From the NCBI GenBank assembly GCA_010909165.1, contig MU008174.1, forward strand, positions 1 to 64,000: 64,000 nucleotides of DNA. The letters run 5' to 3'. Within the stretch, counting starts at the first letter, position 1, and each line of letters begins with the position of its first letter. The DNA is from Anthoceros angustus (taxonomy: Eukaryota > Streptophyta > Anthocerotopsida > Anthocerotales > Anthocerotaceae). Under the pieces are notes generated by a model, which was not told the origin of the DNA, searched no databases, and worked only from the letters and a program-made list of their open reading frames with translations. Made by a program: the position numbers and the translations under genes. Below, one piece after another: positions 31,610 to 44,353 of the stretch.

Positions 31610-33520
31610 GACTCGGGCGCGACTTTTGGCTTACTTCCGCCACCGCGCACAATCCGTGTCGCTAGGAAGGAGTTCGCTCAAGGGAATGACAAGCCCGCTT
31701 GCGCTGCTTCGTGCGATTCTCGCCTTACTTTGCGTCTGCTCGCCCCAACGCTGCACCTCCTCAGTTCCACGCCTAACTACTCGCAAACACCGCAGTCGAA
31801 TGGCTAAACGCTTAAGGACCTGTCATTCTGCTTGCCTCACGCTCATACACATCTCTCGTCCGCTGCCTCCTCCACTCACACTACACTTATCGCCTTAAGG
31901 AAAGACGCTGGTTACACAGGACCTCCTCCTCACGCCTCACCGGGCCTCCCGGCTCAGACGCCTCCCGAGTCCCTCCGGCCACACGCCCGGCCTCGTCGGC
32001 TGGGCCGCTGCTCGACGAGCACGGGTCCCACCCTTCCCCGCACACACCACAACACGCTAGGTCCATCACCAGACCCTTATCAATCCTCCCGAGCCGTGCT
32101 CGCCAAAGGACTCAGACTCACGCTAGCAAGAAGACACACAAGGTAAGAACGCTGCATCAACACCAAGAGAAAGATGATTTTATCTGTGCACGCCCTCTTA
32201 TACTACGCCTGTGTCGGCGCCTTTATTACATCCCCTATTCTCGATGGCCAAGATGCCCTAATCGCCGCCTACCATCCTATTCCCTTCCCCTATCTCCTTA
32301 CGGTGGGCTGGAAGGTCCCGATTCCGCCTTGGGATTGGTGGTCCAATCTCCGTCTCCGATAGCGGCGCACTAATCGGATGATCCGCGAGGCGGGACCTCC
32401 TCTCCCGAATCTCACGTTGGCTATCGGCGTTTGACGACCGCTACACACGACGTCATCCTCCCCCTCCTCCTGGGTGGTCCTCCTGGGCCACCGCCTCTCC
32501 CGTAAGTCGGGGCTCCTCCATCGCCAAGTCCCGACCTCGAGGTCCGGCCTCGACTCCGAGCCTGAACCTGTGGGTCCGGCTTATTTCGAGTCCCACGGCC
32601 GGGTCCGCCTCGGGTTCTGGACCGTGGTCCGAACTTACACGGGTCCGGCCCCAAGCTCCGGACCCCTTTCCTGGGACCTGTGATCGCTAGGTCCTCCTCC
32701 TTACCCCCGACCCTTGTCTTGTCTGGGTTGGCTCCTCCAGACCCTTTCAGCCGCCACCCCCTTCTCCGGGAGGTGGTGAACTTACTGGGGTCCGCCAAGG
32801 CCCTCCTCTTGGGCTCTCTCCTCGCCGGTTGCTCCAAACAGGGCCCCTAGGGTGGTCCCCTGCGGTTGCCCCTGCCCTTCTTCCCTCCGAGCCTTCCAGG
32901 TCCGGTCTATTTGCCGGGCCGAGAGGCCTCACCGCTTCGTGGAGCCTGGTAATAGGCAAAGTCCGAATCCACTTGGATTGCCTCTTCCACGCGCGCCCGG
33001 AGCACCCGATACTCCTTCGCCATAGGTGCTCCGCGAGCCTCGCCGCTCGCTTGTTGCTCCACCTCCCCGCCAGTTTGATAGCCGAGCCGGCCGCTCGCGA
33101 GGTCGCAAGGCCGCCACCTCGCAGCCTGCCGCCGCCGTTGCTCCACCCGCTCCAACTCCTCCGCCTGCTCACGCTTGCCGCCATAGCGCAGCTCCCTTCC
33201 GACTTCCTCACCGACCAGCCTTCTTCGCCCAGCCGCTTTTTTGTCCATTCTCCGTCAGTAACTCCGCCATCTCCCGCCTGCATTTGGCCGGGCAACATCA
33301 CCGCGGCTTCGCCAGTCTTTCTCCATCTCGGCGACGCCCGCTCCCCTGCTCCATCGCTGCATCACCCGCCAACAGAGCCGTGAGCCGATTATTGCCCGCC
33401 ATGACCATGTCCCGCAGACTACCATTCCTCTCAATGATAGTTTGGAGCCCCAAAGTCTCCTTGCGGTCCTCCATCTCCCGCTTGCCCACCTCCCGGAGTC
33501 AGTCCTGAGGTCCTTGTCGC
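31610..33520 (-). mobile_element. outer gypsy-like element, left segment
   Basis: This is homologous, with many short indels, to 56,670-58,570. Shared are the LTR-end region (gcgacttttggc...cgcgcacaatc.gtgtcg), 'tcctcctc...gagtccctccgg', 'cacacaccacaacacg.taggtcc', 'cccttatactacgcc' and the coiled-coil coding region. On the minus strand around 33,300-33,490 a fragment IIERNGSLRDMV matches the coiled-coil frame at 58,254-58,571. The homology stops at about 33,520 and resumes at about 44,354, so the 10.8 kb between is an inserted element. Confidence 0.6.
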
Positions 33521-33635
33521 GGTGGCAAGCGCATAAGGGGCCATGTGCCATGCTAATCAAGACGAAATTGCACTCACAACCCTGACAGAGAAATCGACAC
33601 GGGCTAACAAAACGGTAAAGCGGAAAGAAATGGAG

Positions 33636-34048
33636 TGCAAAATGGGAGTAGTCCTTATCTAGGCACAAACCCATCACTGTCCCTTTACCAAAGGTTCCGT
33701 ACGGAAGAACCCCTTGGGATCCGTATGGGCTGCTCAATCGAACAAACATGAATCCGGTTTTTCACGTGACCTATGCCCCTTTTATCCTACCTCACGCGTT
33801 TGATGAACGATGGCGCCCGATCGGGCGTGTGACGCTAATCCGAAATCGTGCATTATTGCCGCCGCCGTGCTTTGGGCAATAATGCCGCCGCGTGACTCAC
33901 AATCGATCTGCCCTTGATGCCCGCTGTCTTCACCATTCACATACACACATCGCACATGACATACATGCTGTGAACACATACCATGCCGACTATGCGCATG
34001 GTGCACATACACACATTAATCCGACATGAGATGCTCCACGCCGTGTCA
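33636..34048 (-). repeat. gypsy LTR (3' copy)
   Basis: Starts TGCAAAATGGG and ends GTGTCA on the plus strand, so it is TG...CA bounded on both strands. It matches 43,958-44,353 over its whole length (for example 'gacggaagaaccccttggga' region, 'gggcaataatgccgccg', 'catgcgcatggtgcacatac'). Confidence 0.8.
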
Positions 34049-37000
34049 TGGCTACGCGGTGGCAAAGATAGCGCTCATGACAAGGGGCCATGTGCTAATC
34101 AAGACGAAATTGCACTCACGATTAAGAGAAATCGTATTACCGAGGCTAACAAAGCGGTATACCGCCAAAAGAGCCAGTGATTCTCGCTGACTTTGGCATT
34201 CAAACTCCATAGAACCTACGATAAAATCTTGAAACATGCTATCGCCAGAATCGGGTTCAAGGTCGCTCATGCTCCTGTGCGACCCATGGCCAACAAGGCG
34301 GCCACCCGCCTTTCTTGAGGATCAAAGTACTGCCCACCGTGCCTTTCCTGGCCGCCGCTCTCTAGCTCGATGACGAGCCATCGCCTCTTCTTCGCCACCG
34401 CCGAGCTGCTTTTACCCGGCAAGACCTGGTCCATTCAACCCATTCACGTATTGTTTTCAATACACCGAGCACGCAAGTAATCGCCAACACATTGTTATTT
34501 AACAAGTACCAGATTGTGGTTTGCTCATCCCATTCCGTAATCCCCGTCTGTAGACATGTAAACAAATGATAAAAGGCCCTGGTAGCCAATGGCATACCGC
34601 CCGCTTTCCCGATGCAAGTGGTGAGCTATTTCAAATCACAAGAAATCGGCGGTGTTTCTCTCGTGTTGTAAACCGTAAATCCTTCTTGAGGCGTTGATCA
34701 AAACTCGGTGCATGAAGAGGTGATGCTCCAACTTTCAAACGCTTCTCCTCAGAATCGGGTCCGGACAAATGTTTGTCTATTCATACTGCGCTCAAACAAA
34801 CTCGCGATCATACGGGAAGTTCGATGTTACATGTCTCATGATGAGACTCCACATATAAAAACGCTTGTAGCTCCAAGAATGTTTCGGCCTCTCTGGTTTT
34901 CTGGATTGTATTTATGCGACCAAAGGAACCGCCACTTGTCCTCCCAAGGACATTCGAAATTGAGGAACACTATGTCGCAGCTTTTAAAGCAGTTTTGCTG
35001 TGTAATCCGCCTCTGGATCCATAATAAGCCAACTATCCTTACGAAGGTAGGCTGGTTACACTTGCATGACTCAAGCCTAGCAGACCGACTCACAAGAAGC
35101 GTGCCTCTGCACCCGACGCCTCGCATGAGTCAATTTCCCTTAGCAAAGCAAGCGAACCACGCTTATGCAAGAATGAATGTCGGGCCAGCGACCATGGCGC
35201 CTTAACAACTCTTCACCGCCGGAAACCTCCACGCTCACCGTTAGGCCTTCCTTTCGATCGTCACCGTCATCGATACCGCTGAGATCTTGACACAACTTGG
35301 ATATCGTCACGTCTTGGCCTGAATCGCATTCAATCGATGCTTGCGCCTTTACCTTTTTTCGCTTTGCTGCTTCCTTCGCGGGATCGGTGGATGCGCCTTG
35401 TTGGCGCACTACGGCAATCCCTTACGAGTTGTGCAATCCTCGATTGGGTTTTGACGGCGCCGTCGGTGCTTCTTCGCCCCCAAGACCTTTTGTCACTCCA
35501 CCGCACTTGTCCCTTCACCACCGCCACAGTGACCCCCGAGACCCACTTTGGGCAAGGGCTGGTTCTCATCACCCTCACATCCTCCTCGTGTCATCCGCTT
35601 GATCACCCTTCACTCTCCACACACTCGCGTTTTGTGCCGGAACAGCGGCTTTTGTGCAGGGTAACCTAATTTCTTGTGGCGGGCAGCTCTCGGGCGGGTG
35701 ACATGCGGAGCTCCCACCGAGTGAAAGGCACCGATGCGAAAACCAATCTCCATCCGGAATCTCTTTGAGCGGTGGGCGCAAACAAAAGATGTGATACCAC
35801 CGTACACCTTTGGTCACGAGAGGGCATTAGTTCAGGATACGTGATGTGGCCACAGAACCGCAAGGTAGGTCAAGGGTGGCCTCCACGCTTGTGGTTGCGT
35901 CGTGTCAAGGTTGGGTGACAAGGCGCCAGATGCCGCATGTGCTCTTTGCGCCGGCTGACCATCCCGCCTCAATTCGATTACACCTTGCTCTCCGACACGC
36001 CTTTCTGCGTAAGATTAAGTGACCGACGCCAGGTGCGGACGGTCGATGCTGTAAATACACGAAATCTCCCACTTCAAACTTTCTTGCTTTTGGTTTCCAC
36101 GAACCGCCTCTTGTGAAAGCATACCTAAGTTGATCCCGGTGCTGTGCTAACACATACCATGCCGACCATGCGCATGGTGCACATACACACATTAATCCGG
36201 ACATCGTAGATGCTCCACGCCGTGTCATGATACTGTCACGGGTGGCGACATAAGCGCTCATGACAAGGGCCATGTGCCATGCTAATCAAGGCGAAATTGC
36301 ACTCACAACCGATTAAGATAAATCGTGCGGCTAACAAAAGCGGCGGTGCCGGCGGCCCCGCAAAGGCGGTCACGTATTCACGGGCGGCGCGCAGCATTCA
36401 AATCCATAGAACCTACGATAAAATCTTGAAACATGCTATCGCGTGCGGGGTTGAAGGTCGCTCATGCTCTGCGACCCATGGCCAACAAAGCGGCCACCCG
36501 CCTTTCTTGAGATCAAAGTACTCGTCACACTGCCTTTCCGATCACGCTTCTCTCTAGCTCGATGGCGAGCCATCGGTTCCTCTTCTTCGTCCATCGAGCT
36601 CGTTTTACACAGCAAGACCTGGTCCATTCAACCCATTCACGTAGTATTGTTTTCAATACGACGCATAGTAATCGCCAACATTGTTATTTAGTACCGGCAT
36701 TGATCGGTTCATCCCATTCCGAATCACTGTCGTAGACATGTAAGCGGCCGATAAAAGGCCCTTGGGTAGCCAATGGCATACCGCCCGCTTTCTCCGATGC
36801 AAGTGGTGAGCCACACTTTCAAGCTGCGCCGTCGGCGGGTTTCTCTCGTTGTTTAATCCTTCTTGAGGCCGGTGATCAAAACACGGGTGCATGAAGAGGT
36901 GATGCTCCAACTTCCGCTCCCTCACGATGGCGGTCCGGACAAATGTTTGTCTATTCATACCTCGCAAGCTCAAACAAATCCACATGATCATACGGGAAGT

Positions 37001-38260
37001 TCTCGATGTTACATGTCTCATGATGAGACTCCACATATAGCAAAAGCCTTGTAGCTCAAGAATGTTTGGCCTCTGGTTTTCCTGGATTGTATTTGCGGAC
37101 CAAAGGAACCCGCCACTTGTCCTCCCAAGGACATTGAAATTGAGGAACACTATCTTTGCGGTCTTGAGCAGTTTTGCAGTGTAATCCGCCTCTGGATCCA
37201 TAACAAGCCAACTATCCTTACGAAGGTAGTGATTCTGACTTACATCGACCCCAAACCTAGCACCGACTCACAAAAGCGTGCCCCTCTTGGCAATCGGTGG
37301 CACGCATGAGTCAATTTCCCTTAGCATTGCAAAGCAAGCGAACCGCTATGCGACAATGAATGTGTTTCGATTGCACCATAACAACTCTTCACGGGGTTCC
37401 ACGCTCTCCGTTAAGGCCTTCCTTCGTCACGGTCTGATGCGCGAGATACACGCGCGGATCGCCGCCGAAACACCAATGCGCAATCGATGCTTGCGCGCCT
37501 TTACCCTTTTGCTAACGCTGCTTGAGATCGGTGGATGCGCCTTGTTGGCTCGGCAATCCCACGAGTTGTGCAATCCTCAGTTGGGTTTTGACCGGCCGTC
37601 GGTGCTTCTTCGTCCCCAAGACCCCTTTTTGTCACTCCACCGCCTTGTCCCTTCACCGCCACACCGTGACCCGAACCACTTTAGACAAGGAGCTGGTTCT
37701 TCAACAAATCTCACATCTCCCTCGTGTCATCCTTGATCACCCTTCACTCTCCACAGCGTATGTGCCGGACAACGGCGGGCTTTTGTGGGTAACCCTAATT
37801 TCTTGTGTGACTCAGGGGTGACATGCGAGCTCCCAGCTCGAGAATTGCAGAAAGGCACCGATGGCAAAACCAATCTCCATCCGGAATCTCTTTGAGCGGT
37901 GGGCGCAAACAAAAGATGTGATACCCGTTACCTGGTCACGGAGGAGCATTAGTTCGGGATCGTGATGTGGCCACAAGAACCGCAAGGTAGGTCAGCGGTG
38001 GCCTCCACGCTTGTGGTTGCGTCCTTGTGTCAAGGTTGGGTAGGTGACAAGGCGCGAGATGCCGCATGTGCTCTTTGCATCGGCGACCATCCTGCCCTCA
38101 ATTCAATTACACCTTGCTCTCCGATCGCTGGCGTAAGATTAAGCGACTGTCTTGGCGTCTAAGGTGCGGACGGTCGATCTTTGTAAATACGAAATCTCCC
38201 ACTTCAAACTTTCTTGCTTTTGGTTTCCACGAACCACCTCTTGTGAAGCATACCTAAGTT
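33981..38260. repeat. 2.1-kb tandem duplication inside the gypsy element
   Basis: Two consecutive copies, about 33,981-36,156 and 36,157-38,260. They share the last 75 bp of the LTR, the 'gccatgtg...ctaatcaagacgaaattgcactcac' segment, 'gaagaggtgatgctccaact', 'cgcaatcgatgcttgcgcctttac', and the integrase-tail coding end (WKPKARKFEVGDFVYLQ at about 36,060-36,125 and its counterpart near 38,190-38,240). Divergence is mostly small indels. Confidence 0.75.
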
Positions 38261-39023
38261 GATCCGGTCTTTGTGCTATGGCGGATTGTCCATCGCCATT
38301 GGCATTACCCGTTGGAATAACCCTCTCTTGCAACTCACGAAAGGCACACCTCGGGATCTGTGCCCGTTCAACGGCTTGGGTATGTGTCGCCACAATGTTT
38401 GGCATCACGCGTTCGAACATGATGTAATATGGGCTGAAACCCAAGGCGCTCGCTTATCCGCAACAATGCCACATATGGCAACTCATCCCAACAACTAGGC
38501 TCAACTTGATGCGGTATTTGCGGCGCGAAGGTTTGAACCAACGCTCCGCCAACCCGTCGACGTGGATGATCTCGTGATGTCACTTTGTGATCAATCGGGC
38601 TACGGTCAAGCGGCGAAACTCACCTCACGAATTCATTGCCACAGTACAATACTTGACACTCCCATACCTACTAAGAACACCTGCGAAGGCTCGTCTTGTA
38701 TCGTGAGCTCCTCACGGAAGGAAGGCCAGCTCAACCCACTTTGAAAAGTGTTCTATCATGAGCATACGATGTCGATTGCCACCTTGGTAGCGGCTCGGGC
38801 ATCAAGTCTCGGACCATCGAAGAAAAGCCCCGATAGGTAATGAGTGCGGCATGACATCTTGACTATTAAACACGGCCTTTCTGGCATCACAAGCGCCTTG
38901 GCCACCTTCCACGTCGGGCATACATACGGACCAGTATGTGTTCTTAAGCATGTGATGCGTCCGTTTAACACCAAAGTGGCCAAGCGTCTTATGCACCTTG
39001 GTCACCACCGCTACATCTTCCAT
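38139..39023 (-). pseudogene. gypsy integrase, fragmented
   Basis: The N-terminal zinc-binding part reads KVHKTLGHFGVKRTHHMLKN (HH half of the HHCC finger) at about 38,930-39,000. It is followed in a shifted frame by LFFDGPRLDA, where the LDLAGPLP-type core start would be. The C-terminal part at 38,139-38,444 starts MGFSPYYIMFERVMPN, the family's (L/M)G.SPY...FGR motif. In-frame stops break up the catalytic core. A second copy of the extreme C-terminus, GGSWKPKARKFEVGDFVYLQ, is at 35,905-36,273 because of the local tandem duplication. Confidence 0.75.
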
Positions 39024-39460
39024 AGGTGGAACTTCTTTGAGAATCCGTGATCGTTTAATACCTTCGTCAGAAATGGTGGCTTATTTTGTTGTAGTTTCTT
39101 GGCGTGACCATGTCGGCCCACATGCCCTTATTGTTGCATGGCTTCTTGGTGTTTCCATATGTCTCGCCTCCTTGACCGATTGTTCCACCTTTTCTTGACG
39201 GACATTAATGCCATGTAGAGGTGGCAAACTTTGTGTGAGTCCGTCGTGCCTTGCCGGTCATATCTCTTTGTTGCACCGGGTTCCCATCGGCATTGAGATG
39301 CACCTTGCACTTTCGATGCACGATTTTATCGTATTAAAGCGGGGTGCCCACCTAGCTTTCCTTCATGTTCGTCATTAGCCAATGTAGTGGTTGATGGTCG
39401 TGACAAGGAAGCTCGTCAAACAAATACCACAATGCAACACACACTGCTAAGCATTCGCCT

Positions 39461-39712
39461 TCATAGGACAATAATTTGCTTCCTGTTGTTGGACCTACTT
39501 GCGTGTCGACAACCCGCTCCTTCCCTCTTCATCTGTTTGTGCCAACCTTTGCTCCAATTGCCTCCGGTCAGTATATAAGATGAAAAGTTTGTCAAAGTTG
39601 GGTCTTGCATTGGTCTCTCCGTCAAGCGGTTTTTAGCTCTGCCATGCTTGTTCTGCGCGCATGCGCCGGTGGGCACCTTTCTTGAGCAAGTCATACGGAC
39701 TGCGGGTTCCAC
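39461..39712 (-). pseudogene. gypsy RNase H fragment
   Basis: An 83-residue frame containing MQDPTLTNFSSYILTGGNWS, a decayed form of the 'DPTFDKPFILYTDWSQ' RNase H start, and a tail ASRSNNRKQIIVL resembling the family's YASRS motif region. The catalytic Asp of strand 1 is not in frame. Sense-upstream lies the reverse transcriptase at 40,033. Confidence 0.6.
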
Positions 39713-40032
39713 TCATGTTTCGATGAAACGGCGATAGTAGTTAAGCCCAAGGCCCTCAAGGTGGCAACATCTTTTGGCGGCATAAGGTTCTTTGCACCTT
39801 GGCCAGGCGGCACCACAGGACAATCTTATGTCCCAAATACTCTATCTCTTTGTAGGCAAACTTGCACTTTTGGGATGTGCTTTCAAACCCGACTTGGCCA
39901 ATCTCTGCAGGGACTTCCGGTGTTCAAGATGTTCTCCCAATGTGTTACTAAACACGAATATCGTCTATGTAGCACCTCCTTAGGGCAACCCTTGTAGCTC
40001 TGACCACCCGTGAAAGTATATAGGCGCGTTCT

Positions 40033-40257
40033 TCAAGCGAGCAGCATCGTTTCCCATTCCCAAAGTTGATCCTTGCCCCAAAACTGTCTTACACTTGTCT
40101 CCCTCTTCAATGACAATCTGGTTGAACCCGGATCGAAAGTCGATGTAGTGAAATACTTGGCTTGCCCTATGGCATCAAAAATTTCATCGAGGGAGTGGGC
40201 ATACCGCTCCATAGGCGTGACTTCGTTCAGCGATAATCCCACATTCTGTCCTTCCAT
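40033..40257 (-). pseudogene. gypsy reverse-transcriptase fragment
   Basis: A 75-residue frame with LSLNEVTPMERYAHSLDEIF, then DAIGQAKYFTTSTFDPGS. This corresponds to RT motifs 2-3 of Ty3/gypsy (P.P..DEI...I..AKYFT.LD...G). The LD catalytic dyad position reads STFD after decay. It ends with FWGKDQLWEWE, equivalent to the usual TAF...G.YEW segment. Confidence 0.75.
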
Positions 40258-40890
40258 TCACCATGCTCATCCTTCTTCAGCGGCAACAGTGGCGGTATTG
40301 AGAGTTTGACTTCACGATTAGCCTCGCCAACTCCTTGCATCGCTTGTCCACAATCTCACTCCATGGGACTCAACTTATGTGAAATATGGGCTCTTGGTGG
40401 TGGTGGTGATCTTGAATTTTACTTTGTCATACGCATTCATGACTAAGCACCGGTTGTGTTCGGCATATCCGAATCTTTTGCGATCGTCCTCTGCGCTCTT
40501 CTTCACATTCATGTGTTTCCCTTAGATCATTTTTGTCCCTGGGTGCGTTTCTGTTGTTGCGGCGCTCATTGCGCGGTGCCCCTTGCTTGGTTCTTGGAAA
40601 ACCGTCGCCTTCAGCAAGCACATGGCAAAAGCTATTATCCCTGGTTACTTGGGTGGCCATGCCCACAGCTAACAACCATTGTAAGCAGTTAAGGTCAAAA
40701 GCCTGCCCCACCAGTTTGCATCGATATGCTTCGGAGATACCGTGCGTGAAGGTACCGCATCGCCGAATCCATGGCCCGTTCGCTCCCTTATGGTGGGTTC
40801 CCGATTTCATTCCGTTCATCGGCACCATGCCATCCCTCCCTTGAAGCATATGATTGCGGTCCTTACGGTGTGGGCGAGGCCCTTCGGCAC

Positions 40891-41085
40891 CTACCGTTGG
40901 AAGTGTGGCGGTCTATCCTTTCTGCGTCTTGTTGAGCGTCGCCCTTCCTCAATTTCATCCACATATTTTTCCACGGAATCGTCAATGCCAATCTTTGAGA
41001 ATTTCCACTTCAACCATGTTTGTCCAAAAGCTCCGTCGGTGAGCATATGACCCGATGCTGCATCGATGATGAACTCTTCACCCAA
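40891..41085 (-). pseudogene. gypsy protease-region fragment, tentative
   Basis: A frame beginning GEEFIIDAASGHMLTDGAFG and continuing QTWLKWKFSKIGIDDSVEKY, positioned between gag and RT where the aspartic protease belongs. I do not see an intact D-(S/T)-G, so the assignment rests on order alone. Confidence 0.35.
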
Positions 41086-43026
41086 CCATACTTTGAGCTG
41101 CTCATAGTCCCTCGGATGTTCTCACGTTTATACCCCATACATTCTCCAAAATGTACCGGACTTGGATTGCGCACTTCCCTTAGATTCGGATCACCTCGGC
41201 CATCTCTGCGTTGCCATAAGCCGCCCGCTGGAAAAGTCGACACTCCCATCCTGCGATTAGCATGCGTCCACAGGACACGTGCCTCAACGCCGTTTCCCCA
41301 CCAACATGATGTCCGGGGCAATCGCTTTGACAACCCTTGATTGATGCTCAGCAATTGAGGATACTTCCTTTGCAACGACAATTCTTGCTTTGGCCACGCG
41401 TGTCTTCTCATCCGACTCGGCCGCGTGTATTTCTTTACCATGCCACTTTTCAACACGGCTTCCAGCCCGGCTGGATCACGCGCATAGCTCCATGAGGTGG
41501 ATCCACGTCGCTTGCCCTCGTACTACTTCATTGTTGATCGCGGCTCCGCCTTATTGATGTGTGTGCCAGCGCGTGACCCTCGGCGCCTCCGCCATCGCCA
41601 TGCCTTGGATTGTCCTTTCGAACATGCTCTCTTGCCAGCGCTAGACAGCATGGGAGTGTTCTTGATATCCCTTGCCATACGGCACTTCTTCCCTCATCGG
41701 TTCTTGGGTTTCTTCCCATATCTCGCTTGATCGATTTCGCCACACATCTTGTAGTGCCATCATGGCCCCGGCGCTCATCACGTCGCGCATGTCGGTATCC
41801 GCTACATGCGTAAATCTCCCTCTTGCCATCGCGGCACGTAAGCGCTCGGTGTATGGGTCCACCCCATCGCGGACCATGAGTGGCATCCGCGCAACGCCAG
41901 TTTCGGCATCGGACACCAAGCATCGTGCCGATGGCGGTGGAATCTTGATGCGGGTTTGAGCTCAATCCGTATTGGATCGCGGGTTATGCCCATCACTCCT
42001 TAGTCCCTGCGGAGGTGGTGATGCGCACCTCGCATGGCTTTAGCTTACTTCCATACGGTGCGCTGCTGCACCGTGCCCCGGTAACACCGGATCCGGTGTC
42101 AACTTTGGTGCGAAACCATTAACGGTGATTTCCGGTTACGGTTGTTCACCATCGCGATGCCTCCTTTGCCTCCTTTGGTTTCGATGCTCTCCCGTAAACT
42201 AGCAACGCCTCCTTCGAGACTCCTTCCTTATCAAGCTTGCATGCGAAAGGTTGTGCTCTTACTCCCGGATCTCGCGGGCTCACCATGGGTGCATCCATTG
42301 CCCGTTCAAGGAGGATTTGACGCCTTGGCCTTCTTAGCTTGCGGCGACACTCCTTCATCTCCTCACTCTGCTGAAGGACTTGGGCATCTTGAGTTGGTTT
42401 CTTTCCTCGGACTTCTTTCTTTGAGAATTCCCCAAGCTCATGCATTGCCCTTGGGGCCATCAATGCGTATACTTCCGTGTCAGTCGTATTCTTTGGACGT
42501 ACTCGTCGCACTCATGCCATTGCCAATTCTTGCACTGTGCCGCTAAGCAAGGCTTTAGGGTGTACCCTCGCCTAGCTTTATCGGCGACCGCTCACCGACG
42601 CCCTAGGAAACTCGGGGTGGGCACCTGCCTCCGTGTGTCTGTCTTGGCACAAGCTCACGCCTCCTTTTCCTTAGCTCCCGGGTCGATATTACTCGTAAGC
42701 TTTGTGCCCCCCGTAGGCACTTCACCCGTTGCCTTGGTGGTGGCTGCCTGTTGGCTATTCCTTAGCGGGTGAACTCCTCTGCATAGCGTTTACTGCGTCG
42801 TCTCCGGCATATTTCTTCCTTGAAACGGTGCGTGTTCGGCGGGTTGATGCGTCTGACGAGTTATGTTCTTCCCGATCAGCTGGTCGCATCACCTTTCATG
42901 ACCCTTTACGCCATCTCGTAGGCTGCTCCAACTCATAATCAGCACTGCATCATGTGAAGGAAATTGGCAATCACTCTCCTTTGCCTCGCCAAGCGGGCTA
43001 TGTATATTTGGGCGCCCGCATCGTCT

Positions 43027-43281
43027 TCACCGTGTGTCCTTCACCAGTTGCCTTAGCCTCAGATAGGCGGACCTGAGAGGTTCATTGGGCTTGATGACAA
43101 ACTTTGACAGTTCTTGGATCTTTTCTATGGAGGACACCGGAAACATCTCCCCAAACTTGGCAAACATTTCATCCACCAAATACGTGATTGCATCACCTTG
43201 GAGCTTGACGCCTCTTCCTCTTCGCTTCCCTTTGACGCCTTCTTGGCTTCTTCGCCTCGCCAAAGTCCGGGCATCCCGCAA
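43027..43281 (-). pseudogene. gypsy gag (capsid) fragment
   Basis: An 84-residue frame with DEMFAKFGEMFPVSSIEKIQ followed by ELSKFVIKPNEPLRSAYLRL and RQLV. This pattern (aromatic residues, an 'F..ef..l.Q....v..y...f..L' layout) fits the retrotransposon gag/capsid helix bundle. It is the most sense-upstream coding piece of the element, close to the 5' LTR at 43,958-44,353. Confidence 0.55.
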
Positions 43282-43957
43282 AATTTGGTCCTTGCAACCA
43301 GAATAAGTCTCCCGCTAGGAAAGTGCTCATTTTCTCGCCATCTCGGGTGTGAACTCGGACTTGTATTTGAGCACCATCTCATCGATTGCCCACCGAACTT
43401 CTCTTCAAAGTCGGCAAGAGACATGCTACTGCGTCGACCGGTGAACACATCGCTTTTGCGCCGACTCATCTCCATTCTTGCTTCGCCAGCACTTTCTTCA
43501 AATGCGATGGGGCGAATGGGACTTTGACTCCACTCGAATCGACCTCCTAATCGGTAGACTGATGGATGCTGAATGACGGAACTGCGGGCTTCTTGGATGG
43601 GTGTATTCTCGTTTGTCCACCCAGAGCGCAAGAACACCATCACCCTCTCACTCTCTTCCCCTGCGAGAGACTATGTACGGCATTCCATCAAAGTGAGTGT
43701 TGGTGCCTCCTTCACCCCGCCAGCTGTGCCGCCTTGTCAATCACTTCGTCCCACAATCTCCGCCAGTGCAGGTTCTAGTTCCGCCAAGGCGGCTAGGTGA
43801 AGAATGGACCGACGCAAAAGATGGAATAATCTATAGCATTCTCGCAATCTCCACCATTGACTTATCTCGAGTGGGTCACGGTTCTTCCGGTTGCTTCACC
43901 TGGATGCTCCGCTCTTTCACGCCAACGCCGGTGAGCTTTGTAAAGGGATTCTTGATG

Positions 43958-44353
43958 TGCAAAATGGGAATCCTTATGTCTAGGCACAAACGTCACATCG
44001 CCCTTTACCAAAGCTCCGACGGAAGAACCCCTTGGGATCCGTTGCTCAATCGAACAAACATCGTTTCCGGACCTATGCCCCTTTTATCTACCTCACGACT
44101 CGGCGTTCTTGATGAATCGCGGCGCACGGGCGCCGTGACGCTCAATCCGAATCGTGCATATTGGCCGGCCGTTTGGGCAATAATGCCGCCGTGACTACTG
44201 ATCTGCCCTTGATGCCCGGCCTTCTCACACCATTCACACATACACCATATCGCACATGACATACATGCTCACGAACACATACCATGCCGACCATGCGCAT
44301 GGTGCACATACACACATTAATCCGGACATCTCTAGATGCTCCACGCCGTGTCA
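43958..44353 (-). repeat. gypsy LTR (5' copy)
   Basis: Partner of 33,636-34,048, with the same ends (TGCAAAATGGG...GTGTCA) and colinear content. Immediately inside on the minus strand the sequence begins TCAAGAATCCC, which I could not match to a known tRNA primer site. Confidence 0.8.

Larger units (their letters stand above)
33636..44353 (-). mobile_element. Ty3/gypsy retrotransposon inserted into the outer element
   Basis: Bounded by a recognisable LTR pair (33,636-34,048 and 43,958-44,353). On the minus strand it encodes, 5' to 3', capsid-like gag (43,027-43,281), reverse transcriptase (40,033-40,257), RNase H (39,461-39,712), the integrase zinc finger (38,802-39,023) and the integrase tail (38,139-38,444), all broken by frameshifts and stops. 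A roughly 2.1-kb part near the 3' end is duplicated in tandem. It lies between two halves of the outer element. A clear target-site duplication was not found, since about 115 bp of extra sequence separate the left LTR from the outer-element homology. Confidence 0.75.

Noticed and set aside
33636-44353. Target-site duplication for the inserted gypsy element
   Set aside because: The five bases outside the two LTRs (tggag and tgaca) do not match, and extra sequence lies at the left edge; insertion is inferred from interrupted homology only.
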